Shown here piece after piece: positions 52,695 to 61,736 of a DNA stretch of 64,000 bases. Position 1 is the stretch's first letter. Every line of letters starts with the position of its first letter. Source of the stretch: Balneolaceae bacterium (lineage in GTDB: Bacteria > Bacteroidota > Rhodothermia > Balneolales > Balneolaceae); the NCBI GenBank assembly GCA_034521495.1, contig JAXHMK010000019.1, positions 124,001 through 188,000 on the forward strand. The letters run 5' to 3'. The notes under the pieces were generated by a model. The model was not told where the DNA came from and searched no databases. It saw only the letters and a program-made list of their open reading frames with translations. The translations under genes were made by a program, and so were the position numbers.

Positions 52695-55600
52695 TCAATA
52701 CCTCTGATACACATGATCAAACACCTCGTTCACCGTTGAGGTGAACAGGCGCCGGTCGTACACATCAGGCAGAATACTGTCGAACTCCCGCTCGATGGTT
52801 ACTTTCACATCGGAGATGTAGCGCTGCTGTTTTTTCCAGTCCTGCACCAGCTTCTCCTGCTTCAGCTTTTCAATCAGATCGTGAACCCCTTCCTTGATCT
52901 TTTTTCGTTCGGCCGGTTTCAGATCGATTTTCTGCCGCTGGGTGACGATATCGAAAATAGCGAGCTCCTCCTCATCCATGTTCTCTTTAACTGCGCGTTC
53001 TCCCTCCTCACTCAAGTCTTTGGCCAGATCGAACAACTCTTCCAGCTGCAGATCCACATTGATGCTGTAGTTGTTGTACTTCTCGATCATCTCCTCAAAC
53101 CGCTCCTTAAAATCCATCCGGGTCCGGTTCTGCTCCACCATCTCCTCGATGCGTTCTTTCAAGGTAGTTTTGATCTTCTCCAGCTCAATACGCTTGTGCT
53201 TTTTCTTGTTGAATCGCTCTTTCAGCTTCTCAAAATCAATCTTTCCAATATCGATCAGATCGGTATCGTAATCAATCGTATACCCCTCGCTGACAATCGA
53301 CTCGTCCAGTTTTTTCTCAATTTTATATTCTACTTCTGAAATATCATCCGGCTGAAACGGCTCCAGGATTTTAATCTTGTCAGCAATCGCTTTTAATGCG
53401 GACCGTACCGGCAGATATTGGTACGCATCGGGATCGGGCAGGATCGCCTTGTAGAGCTTGTTCACAACCCGCGCATGTTTATTGAACTCTTTTTTCTTCT
53501 GATCGTTCATCAGAACGTTTTCAACGGCATCATCAACCGACTCATCCAGTTCCCTGTACTCCACAATTGCTTTGGCAAACTCATCCAGGTACACAGTTTG
53601 GTCAAATCCTTTTGCCTGAATGATCTTGTCCAGATCCACTTCCTGTTCATCGCAGAACGCTTTCGCTTCCGCAATCGCCTCTTCAAGCTGACGAACCAAC
53701 TCTTCTTTATCCTTCACCGGCGCTTCACCGCCCTCTTCCTCTTTCTTACCGGTCGCATAGATAGCCAGTGCTTTCTGAAGGTTTCGGAACACACCCACAT
53801 AATCCACAATCAGGCCGTTATTTTTGCCCTCAAACACGCGATTGGCTCGGGCGATGGTCTGCATCAGGGTGTGGCTCTTCATCGGCTTGTCAAGGTAGAG
53901 AGTAGATAAACTGGGCACATCAAAACCGGTGATCCACATCGCGCAGACAAACACCAGGCGCAGCGGATTCTCCTCATCCTTAAACATCTCATCCAGCGGC
54001 TCTTTTTCAATTCGCATGCGATGCTTTTTGATATCCAGTCCTTTCTTCTCAAAATCCCGGATCTCATTCTGGGACTGGGAGATCATCACGGCCATATCCG
54101 TCTCATTCATAAAATGGACTTTCTCCAATAGCACATTGCGCCGGGAGCCGACAGCCGTTTTCAGCTCCTCTTTATACTCCTGCAATTTCTTCTTCCAATA
54201 TTTTTCAACCAGGTCATACATCTTGATCGCCGTAAACCGGTCCACGGCAATGAACAGTCCTTTGCCCATGTATCCCCTGTTCAGAAAATGTTCCACCAAG
54301 TCTTCCGCGATGGTCTCCAACCTGTCGTTCCGGGTAAGCAGGTGATACTCCTGCCTGAACTCCCGCTCCAGCTTCTCCTCCTGTTTCTCAGTCAGGTTGG
54401 CATCATCCAGAATCTCGGCCAGCTCCTCATTCAGATCCTCGTTGGTGAGCTGAAGCTCCGGAATGCGGTTCTCGTAAAACAGAGGTACTGTAGCCCCATC
54501 CTCAATGGACTGCTTAAAGTCATACACGCTCACATAGTCCCCGAATACCTCCCTCGTCTTTTCATCTTCTCCTTTGATCAGCGGGGTTCCGGTAAAGCCG
54601 AGAAAGGCCGCATTGGGCAGCGCTTTCCGCATGTTCATAGCCAGCACATCATACTGGGTTCTGTGCGCCTCATCGGTCATCACAATGATATCTTCATCTT
54701 CGCTGAGGACCGGGAACTCCTCGCCGTCCCTTGCGTGGAATTTGTGGATCAGCGTAAACACATAGCGGTGATTTTCGCGCAGCAACTGCTGAAGCTGTTC
54801 CTTGCTGTCGGCCCGAACCGTTTTTTCGGGTTCGGTAACAGCGCCTACAGAAGCAAAGTTCTTGTAAATCTGATCGTCCAGGTCAATGCGGTCGGTCACA
54901 ATCACAAACTTCCAGTTGCCCGGCAAAGCCCGCATGATCTTCCGGGTAAAGAACACCATCGAGAAGCTCTTCCCGCTTCCCTGTGTGTGCCAGAATACTC
55001 CCAGCTTTCCCTTGTTCTTTTCGATGTGTCGTACGGCTTGAATCGCGTTGTTCACTCCCAGATATTGGTGGTTTTTGGCCAGCAGCTTTTGCGGCTCCCC
55101 GCCGGTTGTTTTGAACAGCACGTAGTGTTCCAGAAGATCCATCAACCGCTCTTTCTCACAGATTCCCCGGATGGCCGTCTCCAGGCTCACTCTACCGGGT
55201 TCCTCCTCATCACTGATCTTCTTCCACTCGTTAAAATGCTCCCAGGGAGAGGTGATGGTTCCTACTTTGGTATCCGATCCGTTGGAGAGGATAATCACTT
55301 GATTGTACCAGAAGAGCTGCGGGATCGTATCTTTATAATCGTGCAGGTTATCGTGATAAGCTTCGTAGAGACGTCGGGTTGATTTCTTGAGTTCGAACAA
55401 AATCATGGGGAGGCCGTTGACAAACCCGATCAAATCCGGCCGGCGCCGGTGCATCTCACCGGATACCCATAGCTGGCTGACCAAAAGATAGTCGTTCTTC
55501 TCAGGGTTTTGCCAGTCGATTACCTTTACTGTATGCTGAACTTGTGTTCCCTCGGCATTCCGGTACTCCACATCCACACCGTCTCGGATCAGGTCATACA

Positions 55601-55874
55601 CCTGTTGATTGGCTTTAACGGGATGGACAGAAGAACGGTCTCGCGTAATTTCTTTGATCGCCTCCTCAATCTGATCTTTGGGGATGTCCGGATTGAAACC
55701 CTGAAGCTTCTCTCGAAGAACATTTGTCAGCACCACCTCTTCCGTCGTCTCACGGCCGAGATCTCCCTCTGCGCCCAATACCTCATCATAGGCGTTGTGC
55801 GTTTTCCAATTCAGGTCACTGAAAAGATCAATAGCAGGTTGTTCTACAGTGCTGTCTTCGGTGTATTTACTCAC
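52695..55874 (-). CDS. hsdR: Type I restriction enzyme R subunit
   Basis: This 1059-residue protein has the N-terminal PD-(D/E)xK nuclease (ELKKS near residue 160), SF2 helicase motifs (TQGSGKSFS near 299; TDEAHRTQYD near 398; SLSTLYLDKPM later) and the C-terminal helical domain that binds the methylase. It cleaves unmodified DNA far from the site after ATP-driven translocation, together with HsdM and HsdS. It overlaps the upstream AlbA-type gene by eight bases and is the last gene of the island. It appears intact. Confidence 0.92.
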   Translation of the reverse strand: MSKYTEDSTVEQPAIDLFSDLNWKTHNAYDEVLGAEGDLGRETTEEVVLTNVLREKLQGFNPDIPKDQIEEAIKEITRDRSSVHPVKANQQVYDLIRDGVDVEYRNAEGTQVQHTVKVIDWQNPEKNDYLLVSQLWVSGEMHRRRPDLIGFVNGLPMILFELKKSTRRLYEAYHDNLHDYKDTIPQLFWYNQVIILSNGSDTKVGTITSPWEHFNEWKKISDEEEPGRVSLETAIRGICEKERLMDLLEHYVLFKTTGGEPQKLLAKNHQYLGVNNAIQAVRHIEKNKGKLGVFWHTQGSGKSFSMVFFTRKIMRALPGNWKFVIVTDRIDLDDQIYKNFASVGAVTEPEKTVRADSKEQLQQLLRENHRYVFTLIHKFHARDGEEFPVLSEDEDIIVMTDEAHRTQYDVLAMNMRKALPNAAFLGFTGTPLIKGEDEKTREVFGDYVSVYDFKQSIEDGATVPLFYENRIPELQLTNEDLNEELAEILDDANLTEKQEEKLEREFRQEYHLLTRNDRLETIAEDLVEHFLNRGYMGKGLFIAVDRFTAIKMYDLVEKYWKKKLQEYKEELKTAVGSRRNVLLEKVHFMNETDMAVMISQSQNEIRDFEKKGLDIKKHRMRIEKEPLDEMFKDEENPLRLVFVCAMWITGFDVPSLSTLYLDKPMKSHTLMQTIARANRVFEGKNNGLIVDYVGVFRNLQKALAIYATGKKEEEGGEAPVKDKEELVRQLEEAIAEAKAFCDEQEVDLDKIIQAKGFDQTVYLDEFAKAIVEYRELDESVDDAVENVLMNDQKKKEFNKHARVVNKLYKAILPDPDAYQYLPVRSALKAIADKIKILEPFQPDDISEVEYKIEKKLDESIVSEGYTIDYDTDLIDIGKIDFEKLKERFNKKKHKRIELEKIKTTLKERIEEMVEQNRTRMDFKERFEEMIEKYNNYSINVDLQLEELFDLAKDLSEEGERAVKENMDEEELAIFDIVTQRQKIDLKPAERKKIKEGVHDLIEKLKQEKLVQDWKKQQRYISDVKVTIEREFDSILPDVYDRRLFTSTVNEVFDHVYQRY

Positions 55875-57879
55875 TGGTTATATAAGCTTGTTTTTCGTGA
55901 TTAGGAGTTGACGGAAAAGCCATTTTCATCTCATCTTTTTCAACAAGTTTTTTAATATACCGCTGCCTCAGGCCATCACTATTTCTATCAACAATTTGAG
56001 AAAGAGCATTAATGGTAATGTACTGCTCCCTACATAAATCTAAGATAACGCTGCTTAATGTCTCTACGGCTACTCTTTTTTTATTTCGTGGAACTTTCGC
56101 TTTTTCTTTAAGCTCGTTCAAATAATCATCCGAAAGTTCATATAATTGATCAATTACAGGAAAATCGAACTCCGCTGTAATCAGACGTCCTTTTGTGTCA
56201 CGCTCTTTTTCACTGTTATGTTTGGAGCTATCAGCTTTATGTTCGGAGCTCTCGCCTATATGTTCGGAGCTTGCAGGATTGTGTTCGGAGCTTTTACCAA
56301 AATCAGATTCCGTATTTTTTGCAGAAACACCTCCTTTTGAGAAAACGTCCTCCGGTGTCGGAAGATCTCGACCAGGTAATGTATATGTCCTTCCTTTTGT
56401 TTTGCCGGTTGGAACCAGGAAATTAGACTTTACCAAATTCTGAAGAGATAAAGAAATGTCATGCGGATGTGTTTCAGATATAGATTGGATACGTTGATGA
56501 GAAATTACACCTTCTGATTCCGCTGTCGCAAGAATAATTCGTTCGAGCATGTTTATCTTATCAATTTCTTTTCCAAATAAATCCCGCAATTCATCCATTG
56601 TTTCATCAGGAATTAAAGATTGCATTCTTAATTCCATGAGGGTTTGTTCAGGCTCCTGAATTTCATGCAAATAGGGTTTACGCCAGTGTTGTTTATCCCA
56701 ATTCTGTATAATTTTGGGTATCCCGGAGCCAGCTCTTTCTCCCAACCCCGCGAGTAGAAACATTTGATGCATAATTCGGTTTCTACAGTCAGAAATTCCA
56801 CCTCCGTAAGCCGTTTCAACAGGAATACGCATTAATCCGGGGTTGCGAAATCCAAACATATCCGGCCTTTTTACTACTAAAATTGACACCCGTCCCATAT
56901 AATCTGCATGAACAAGAGCGTTTATCAATGCTTCCCTTATTGCCTCGTGTACCGGTGTGTCTTCAACACGCTGTCCCTTTTTAAGTTGAAATGGCACTTT
57001 AAGGTCAGTAGTCATTTTGCGATACACAATTTGATAAAAATCAAAAATGTTGCCCGACCACGTGCCATCAGGAACCACACGATCTACCCATCGCAGCTCG
57101 GTTTTGGCTTCAGGTCGTTCCTGGTAGTCCACAAAGTAGTACGGAACTGCATCTTGAATAACTTCCCATTTACCAAACATTAAAATACCGGCTAATGTTA
57201 AACCCTCTTTTCCAGTTTCACGATCACGTTTATAGCCACCAATTTTTCTCAAAAAATCGATATGGTTTAGCTCTAAAAAAGGATGGTTACTATTCCTCAG
57301 GCGTAGCATCTGCCGAAATCTTATCAGTGTTTCATCTTCAATATCTTTTAAGTTGTAACCTGGAAAAATTTTACTATCCCTATCATCGTACTGTTGCTCA
57401 GCCAACATTCTTTTAACCGTTTCATCATCACATAATCTATCTCCTTCGTGAAGCCTTTTATATGTGTTGCCGATTGGATTATTATTTAAATATACCGGTT
57501 TTTGCTTGCGAGTAGCCGGAGGAACGTAGATTACGATGATATCTCCATTCGGCCCCGGAATTAACTTGATATCTTTATTCCCAACGGTATTAAAACTAAC
57601 CTTCTGTTTATTATTTAGTGTGTCATAGATTTGTGAGACCAGTATTTCTGCTTTGGGTATACCAAAGGGCTCAAATGAATCGTCCATCTCTTTTACCCCA
57701 AGTAGTAAGAAGCCTCCATCAGTATTAGCAAAAGCAGAATACGTTTCCCACATGGATTTCGGGACAGATCCCAGCCCGTCTTTTCCAAGAGCTTTCTTGC
57801 ACTCCAATTCATGACTTTCTTTGATCAAATGGAGATCTGCAATAGTTGAAATGTCTGTCTGTTTGCTAAAAAGGGTCAT
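55867..57879 (-). CDS. AlbA_2/Schlafen-type ATP-binding protein with SSEH heptad repeats
   Basis: The 670-residue protein has an AlbA_2 domain (ESHELECKKALGKDG, about 20-150) and a GHKL-type ATPase domain (EAIREALINALVHADY near residue 315). A winged-helix region follows. After residue 510, four 7-residue repeats (SSEHNPA, SSEHIGE, SSEHKAD, SSKHNSE) are encoded by a 21-bp tandem repeat at about 56213-56296. A C-terminal helical domain ends it. Such proteins often sit beside restriction systems. It overlaps hsdR by eight bases. Confidence 0.75.
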   Translation of the reverse strand: MTLFSKQTDISTIADLHLIKESHELECKKALGKDGLGSVPKSMWETYSAFANTDGGFLLLGVKEMDDSFEPFGIPKAEILVSQIYDTLNNKQKVSFNTVGNKDIKLIPGPNGDIIVIYVPPATRKQKPVYLNNNPIGNTYKRLHEGDRLCDDETVKRMLAEQQYDDRDSKIFPGYNLKDIEDETLIRFRQMLRLRNSNHPFLELNHIDFLRKIGGYKRDRETGKEGLTLAGILMFGKWEVIQDAVPYYFVDYQERPEAKTELRWVDRVVPDGTWSGNIFDFYQIVYRKMTTDLKVPFQLKKGQRVEDTPVHEAIREALINALVHADYMGRVSILVVKRPDMFGFRNPGLMRIPVETAYGGGISDCRNRIMHQMFLLAGLGERAGSGIPKIIQNWDKQHWRKPYLHEIQEPEQTLMELRMQSLIPDETMDELRDLFGKEIDKINMLERIILATAESEGVISHQRIQSISETHPHDISLSLQNLVKSNFLVPTGKTKGRTYTLPGRDLPTPEDVFSKGGVSAKNTESDFGKSSEHNPASSEHIGESSEHKADSSKHNSEKERDTKGRLITAEFDFPVIDQLYELSDDYLNELKEKAKVPRNKKRVAVETLSSVILDLCREQYITINALSQIVDRNSDGLRQRYIKKLVEKDEMKMAFPSTPNHEKQAYITSE

Positions 57880-57894
57880 TTAAACTTTTCTTTA

Positions 57895-58062
57895 TTAACA
57901 TTCATCACCACCTTTTTCCAACTCTTTAAACACCACCTCCGACATCCCGCCAATTCCATTACGCCCCATCGACTCAACCCAATCCCAAAGTTTCGGGAAA
58001 TTTTCAATCGGATACTGTCTCCAGGCACCGATGATCGCATCCGAATCGAGGGAATATCTCAA
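57895..58062 (-). pseudogene. Truncated DUF4411 (PIN-domain) toxin-like gene
   Basis: A TTG overlapping the stop of the XRE-ImmA gene opens a 55-residue frame beginning RYSLDSDAIIGAWRQYP and continuing LWDWVESMG. This is the N-terminus of DUF4411 proteins, PIN-like nucleases encoded after XRE-ImmA genes. D6 and D8 are present, but the frame stops after GGDEC; full proteins are about three times longer and carry further acidic residues. The AlbA-type gene begins 15 bases later. I infer a remnant cut by recombination at that junction. Confidence 0.7.
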
Positions 58063-59219
58063 ACGTAGTTCCCCTCCTCCGGCCAGCCGAAGGTTTTCGC
58101 GGCAAGTTCATTCAGGTTGGGCACTTTCCATCCGGTAAGATTAGCCAGCTCCGCAACCGTAATCTGTTCGTTGAAATAGTTTTGAAACGCAGCTTTCAGA
58201 TAGAGCCGTCCTTTTTGGACGATCCGGTTGTAATAGGGATTGCCGCCAGAGCCTCCGCTTCCCGAGCTGTCATAAAATGAAAATTCAGGCAATAGAACAT
58301 CATACTCGCTCTCGCTGATAAGTCCACATTTTTTTAAACGGATCATCATCACATATCCCGAAACCCGGAATCGGTTGCTTACACGTTTTACTTCTTTTAC
58401 CGAAAAATCGGATCTGTTAAATTCATTTTTCAGCAGATCTTCCGGTACCAAAATCTCAGCGGCCAGACGATTACAGGACTGTTCAAGTGAGCGGTTACTT
58501 CCGAAATAATTCGTGAGCGAATCATTAATCAGCACGGAGTTTCTGAACAGAACATGGGCCAGTTCATGGATCAGCGTGAATATCCGGGCGTTGTAGGAAT
58601 CTTTTGAATTGATACCGATAACCGGAAATGGAGTATCTGCAATCGCAAACCCCCGGCATTCACTTACTTCTACATAAGGAAACTGCAAAACATAGATATC
58701 CCGTTCTTCCAGCAGGTTTTTCCACTCTGTCAGGGCGTTCGAAGAACTGTTCCATGATCTTTGCAGATCAAATGACACATCCAGCCAGTCCCTCACCTCT
58801 TTGGCCATGACCGAAATTTGCTTTTCGCCAACTTCATACTCCGGAATTTTCTCAGGGGATTGATTTAACGACCGATAGAGGCTAACCAGCTCTTCCCGGT
58901 TTCTGCGTGCTTCCCGGATGGCGGATATCAGTTTGGGTGAAGTGGATTCGAGCGCAAGATTATTAATCGTCCTGAACTCCGACAACGGCTCCTCTTCTTC
59001 GGGAACAGTCTCCAGATAGAAATAGGCAGGGGTTCTGTCTAATTTGTCAGCAATTTTAATCAACTGATTGGTGGTCGGCTTCTCCTCTCCCTGTTCCCAT
59101 TTCAGCCACCTCTCCTCATTCACTGCCAATTTCTTAGCAATTACAGGTATATCATACCCCATTCGCTCGCGTGAGAACGTTAAGACAGAAGGATTGATAT
59201 TTTCTCTTACAGTGGCCAT
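58059..59219 (-). CDS. XRE-family HTH with ImmA/IrrE metallopeptidase domain
   Basis: This 386-residue protein has an N-terminal helix-turn-helix (YDIPVIAKKLAVNEERWLKWE, residues about 22-60) and a C-terminal ImmA/IrrE zinc peptidase with HELAHVLF near residue 218. The family cleaves or controls repressors and is frequently coupled with DUF4411 PIN genes, sometimes as a toxin-antitoxin-like pair. Its TGA overlaps the TTG of the truncated DUF4411 frame. Confidence 0.85.
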   Translation of the reverse strand: MATVRENINPSVLTFSRERMGYDIPVIAKKLAVNEERWLKWEQGEEKPTTNQLIKIADKLDRTPAYFYLETVPEEEEPLSEFRTINNLALESTSPKLISAIREARRNREELVSLYRSLNQSPEKIPEYEVGEKQISVMAKEVRDWLDVSFDLQRSWNSSSNALTEWKNLLEERDIYVLQFPYVEVSECRGFAIADTPFPVIGINSKDSYNARIFTLIHELAHVLFRNSVLINDSLTNYFGSNRSLEQSCNRLAAEILVPEDLLKNEFNRSDFSVKEVKRVSNRFRVSGYVMMIRLKKCGLISESEYDVLLPEFSFYDSSGSGGSGGNPYYNRIVQKGRLYLKAAFQNYFNEQITVAELANLTGWKVPNLNELAAKTFGWPEEGNYV

Positions 59220-59534
59220 TTCTGATGAATATAACGAAAATATTTTGGTCCTGATTTCTTGAATAAATGTAAGAATAATCTCCTCTCCAGAGGAGACAGT
59301 CCCGAAGCTTCGGGACAGAGGTGTGTTCGTGTGAGACAGTTACGCCGCCAGCGTGACAGAGGTGTGTTAGGGACAGGCCGGAGGGGATTTTAATGCCCAT
59401 CCACATTGCATACTGTAACTATCGTAAGTATGGTCAACGTAATCAGATCTTATTGCTTATTCTACTTGTAGAAGGATATTGGGCCAGTTTTTGTGGTTTC
59501 GGTTGGCATTCTTTCATTTTTAAATTAAAGTTTA
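59220..59534. other. Intergenic gap with short repeats, no gene
   Basis: The gap includes CTCTCCAGAGGAG, CCCGAAGCTTCGGG and two copies of ACAGAGGTGTGTT (near 59316 and 59358), ending in GGCCGGAGGGGATTT. No coding potential. Confidence 0.4.
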
Positions 59535-59855
59535 TCAAAAACTGATATACCTGTACTCAAAATCTGTTTCTTTAAATCCACATTCATGCCTGATTTTCTC
59601 CAGACATTTCGAGTGTAAGTCTCGAAACGTTTTTTGATACTCTATTACCTCTTCAGTTGGAATTTGTTCTTTTTTGGACTCGGCTTTCTTTATTCTTTTG
59701 GACCATTCTCGTTGCGAGTCAATTAATTTCCCCAGTGTTTCCAATACCTCATCTGGTGCCCAAATATGCATTTCATCGTATGCGGCCAAAAATTCATTCT
59801 TTTCTGCGTCACTTGAGGTTTCTGTAGCATCAGCCTTTTGTAAAAAGACACGCAT
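59535..59855 (-). CDS. Hypothetical protein, probable C-terminal half of a frameshifted gene
   Basis: This 106-residue frame begins RVFLQKADATETSSD and contains FLAAYDEMHIWAPDEVLETLGKLID, a helical pattern seen in single-pass membrane proteins of unknown function. Deleting one A from the AAAAA run at about 59858-59862 joins it to the upstream membrane-helix frame as ...YSRLIKSMRVFLQKA..., which is how relatives read. I therefore regard the two frames as one gene with a +1 lesion or an assembly error. Confidence 0.6.
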   Translation of the reverse strand: MRVFLQKADATETSSDAEKNEFLAAYDEMHIWAPDEVLETLGKLIDSQREWSKRIKKAESKKEQIPTEEVIEYQKTFRDLHSKCLEKIRHECGFKETDFEYRYISF

Positions 59856-60075
59856 ACTTTTTAATTAATCGGCTATAAACCTCTCTTCTTCTATACAACA
59901 AATCCAATTCTGTAGCACGGTTTTTTTCAAGCTCTGAGACAAAGGTTTGTTCGATTCTTTTATGGAAAAACAATCCAATTCCTACAAGAATGAGAAAGAA
60001 TATAAATCCACCTAATCCTAAAGTGATCAGTAGCTCATTAGCGAGCTCGTTAATAACATCATTTTGATTATTCAT
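59830..60075 (-). CDS. Hypothetical membrane protein, probable N-terminal half of a frameshifted gene
   Basis: This 81-residue frame has one membrane helix (LLITLGLGGFIFFLILVGIG, about 15-36) and a basic helix (LDLLYRRREVYSRLIKK), then ends in YACLFTKG, which looks out of frame. The adjoining frame at 59535-59855 continues the expected protein. Confidence 0.6.
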   Translation of the reverse strand: MNNQNDVINELANELLITLGLGGFIFFLILVGIGLFFHKRIEQTFVSELEKNRATELDLLYRRREVYSRLIKKYACLFTKG

Positions 60076-60092
60076 AGTCTACTTTTTAGACT

Positions 60093-60182
60093 TCAAAGTT
60101 CATTCTGCTTATCCTCCATTTTGGAGAGGTATTGAGCAAGCTCTTTATGTGTTTGTACCCAGGTGAATTTTACATTTAACAG
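60093..60182 (-). pseudogene. Possible N-terminal remnant of an McrB-like ATPase
   Basis: The frame reads KIDLLNVKFTWVQTHKELAQ, then YLSKMEDKQNEL and a stop. The FTWV...EL...L pattern recalls the start of McrB-type AAA proteins. There is no good start codon and no continuation, so at best it is a scar. Low confidence. Confidence 0.25.
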
Positions 60183-60190
60183 ATCAATTT

Positions 60191-60219
60191 TGTGGATAAC
60201 TTTGTCGGATTGTGGATAA
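60191..60219. promoter_or_regulatory. Two perfect DnaA-box sequences, 20-bp period
   Basis: TGTGGATAA occurs at 60191-60199 and 60211-60219, the complement of the consensus DnaA box TTATCCACA, both in the same orientation and 20 bp apart. A 16-bp direct repeat, TTTGCGATGAAATAAA, is found at 60226-60241 and 60292-60307. No replication gene is near. The biological role is open. Confidence 0.45.
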
Positions 60220-60308
60220 CTTACATTTGCGATGAAATAAACAAACCATTGAATTTAATAAACTTAAGAGAGTAGAGATTCAAAAAAGCACTTTGCGATG
60301 AAATAAAA

Positions 60309-61715
60309 CTAAGCCCATACTGGAATATACTTTGCATATCTTTTTGATGTATTTGAAGGATCGTCAAGTTTAATCAATCCTGCCTCAATCGTAGACTGTA
60401 TAATTTGTGATGCTGTATTTGACTTACGTTCTCCCAAACCAAATCTATCCCTAAGTGATGAGTTCGTCATTTTTTCATTGCTTACAAATCGTAGACAACA
60501 GTGCAAATAACAGGCACGCACTTTATCATTCCCATCCATTTCTTCAAAATCCTTATGTGAATAAAGTGTAACTGTTGTGTGATTATGTCTTTCTTTAAAA
60601 TCAGGAGCTGGCAATTGGTGATATTCTGTTTCAAAAACTACTTTATCAATTCCACTGCTTTTCTCTTCACAAATTCCCAGAATTCTCATAATATCTGCAA
60701 GATCTTCATTTCTGGTCTTGTTTTCATCTACAAAACGTTCAATCGGAATGAGGGGCTTTCCAGGATTTGTAAACTCAATTCGATCTTCAAAAATTTCAAT
60801 TTTTACATTGGTGCCAGTTTCCAAGAAATCCTGATGGATTAATGCATTCGCCACCAACTCTCGTATTGCAACCTTAGGATACATCTTCACATTCTTTCTA
60901 AGTGCCTTTTCAATGACTTCATTTTCAGGTGTTTGAGATTGAATGAAACTCACCAAACCTTCAAAACCTGTCACATAGCCTTTCACTCCTTGTTGATCCC
61001 GTTCAGTATGTACTCTGTTCTTCCCTTTATATACAATTACACGTGGAGCTTTTCTATACAATTGGTCAAATTGACTCAAATCTTTTGCCAGTAGCAAGGC
61101 TCCTAAATTAGTAATCGTATAACCTGAATTATCATGAGCGACTATTTTTTTGCTCTGGAATTTTTCAATGATCGATGCATGACTTGATGGCAGCGGCTGT
61201 TCCAGCAAATCAAAATAGATTTGAATGTCCAATAATTGAATTGCATCTGATGCAGAAAGCCCAGTTTTTGCTTCTCTAAGCAACCAATTCTCCTGGTCCT
61301 CATTGAAAATTCTCTTCAATTGTTCGGGAGACATAGCGGTAAGTTCTTGGCCGGATCTCATATAATATGCCCCCTCAAGATGATATGCTGATCCTTTGGG
61401 CCGGGATGGAATATCGAAAACTACTATCCTTCCATCTCTGTGATTGAACTCACGTACATTCACTCTAAAGTTAAGTGAATTGTATAGTTGAGAACTTATT
61501 TTGCTAATGTCTTTAAATGCACTTGTTCCCACAACGTTTCTTGGCATTTTATCTGAAACGCCCAAAACCAAAAATCCACCGCCCTCATTTGCGATAGCGA
61601 CACAATATTTATTTAATTTTTGGTAATCGTACTGAGTTTTAGCTTCCTTAAACTCAAGATTTCGTGACTCTTTTCGATGTGTCAACCACCCCTCTATATC
61701 ATGTAGTGTTACCAT
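60309..61715 (-). CDS. AlbA_2/Schlafen-type ATP-binding protein
   Basis: This 468-residue protein has an AlbA_2 domain (LTHRKESRNLEFKEAKTQYD, about 10-140), a GHKL ATPase region with VAIRELVANALIHQDF near residue 285, and a C-terminal winged helix (MTNSSLRDRFGLGERKSNTA). It resembles the second AlbA-type gene of this island in the order of its domains, but is otherwise distinct. Genes of this family lie between hsdS and hsdR in many type I loci and may have a defence or regulatory role. Confidence 0.78.
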   Translation of the reverse strand: MVTLHDIEGWLTHRKESRNLEFKEAKTQYDYQKLNKYCVAIANEGGGFLVLGVSDKMPRNVVGTSAFKDISKISSQLYNSLNFRVNVREFNHRDGRIVVFDIPSRPKGSAYHLEGAYYMRSGQELTAMSPEQLKRIFNEDQENWLLREAKTGLSASDAIQLLDIQIYFDLLEQPLPSSHASIIEKFQSKKIVAHDNSGYTITNLGALLLAKDLSQFDQLYRKAPRVIVYKGKNRVHTERDQQGVKGYVTGFEGLVSFIQSQTPENEVIEKALRKNVKMYPKVAIRELVANALIHQDFLETGTNVKIEIFEDRIEFTNPGKPLIPIERFVDENKTRNEDLADIMRILGICEEKSSGIDKVVFETEYHQLPAPDFKERHNHTTVTLYSHKDFEEMDGNDKVRACYLHCCLRFVSNEKMTNSSLRDRFGLGERKSNTASQIIQSTIEAGLIKLDDPSNTSKRYAKYIPVWA

Positions 61716-61736
61716 AACATTTTATCAATTATTATA

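Noticed and set aside
54288-55382. 364-residue open frame antisense to hsdR
   Set aside because: It is a shadow of the hsdR helicase region; it has no recognisable domain and the sense gene has all expected motifs.
59850-59870. Programmed -1 ribosomal frameshift at the AAAAAG run
   Set aside because: The second frame is +1, not -1, relative to the first, and the base before AAAAAG is T, so there is no A-AAA-AAG slippery heptamer.
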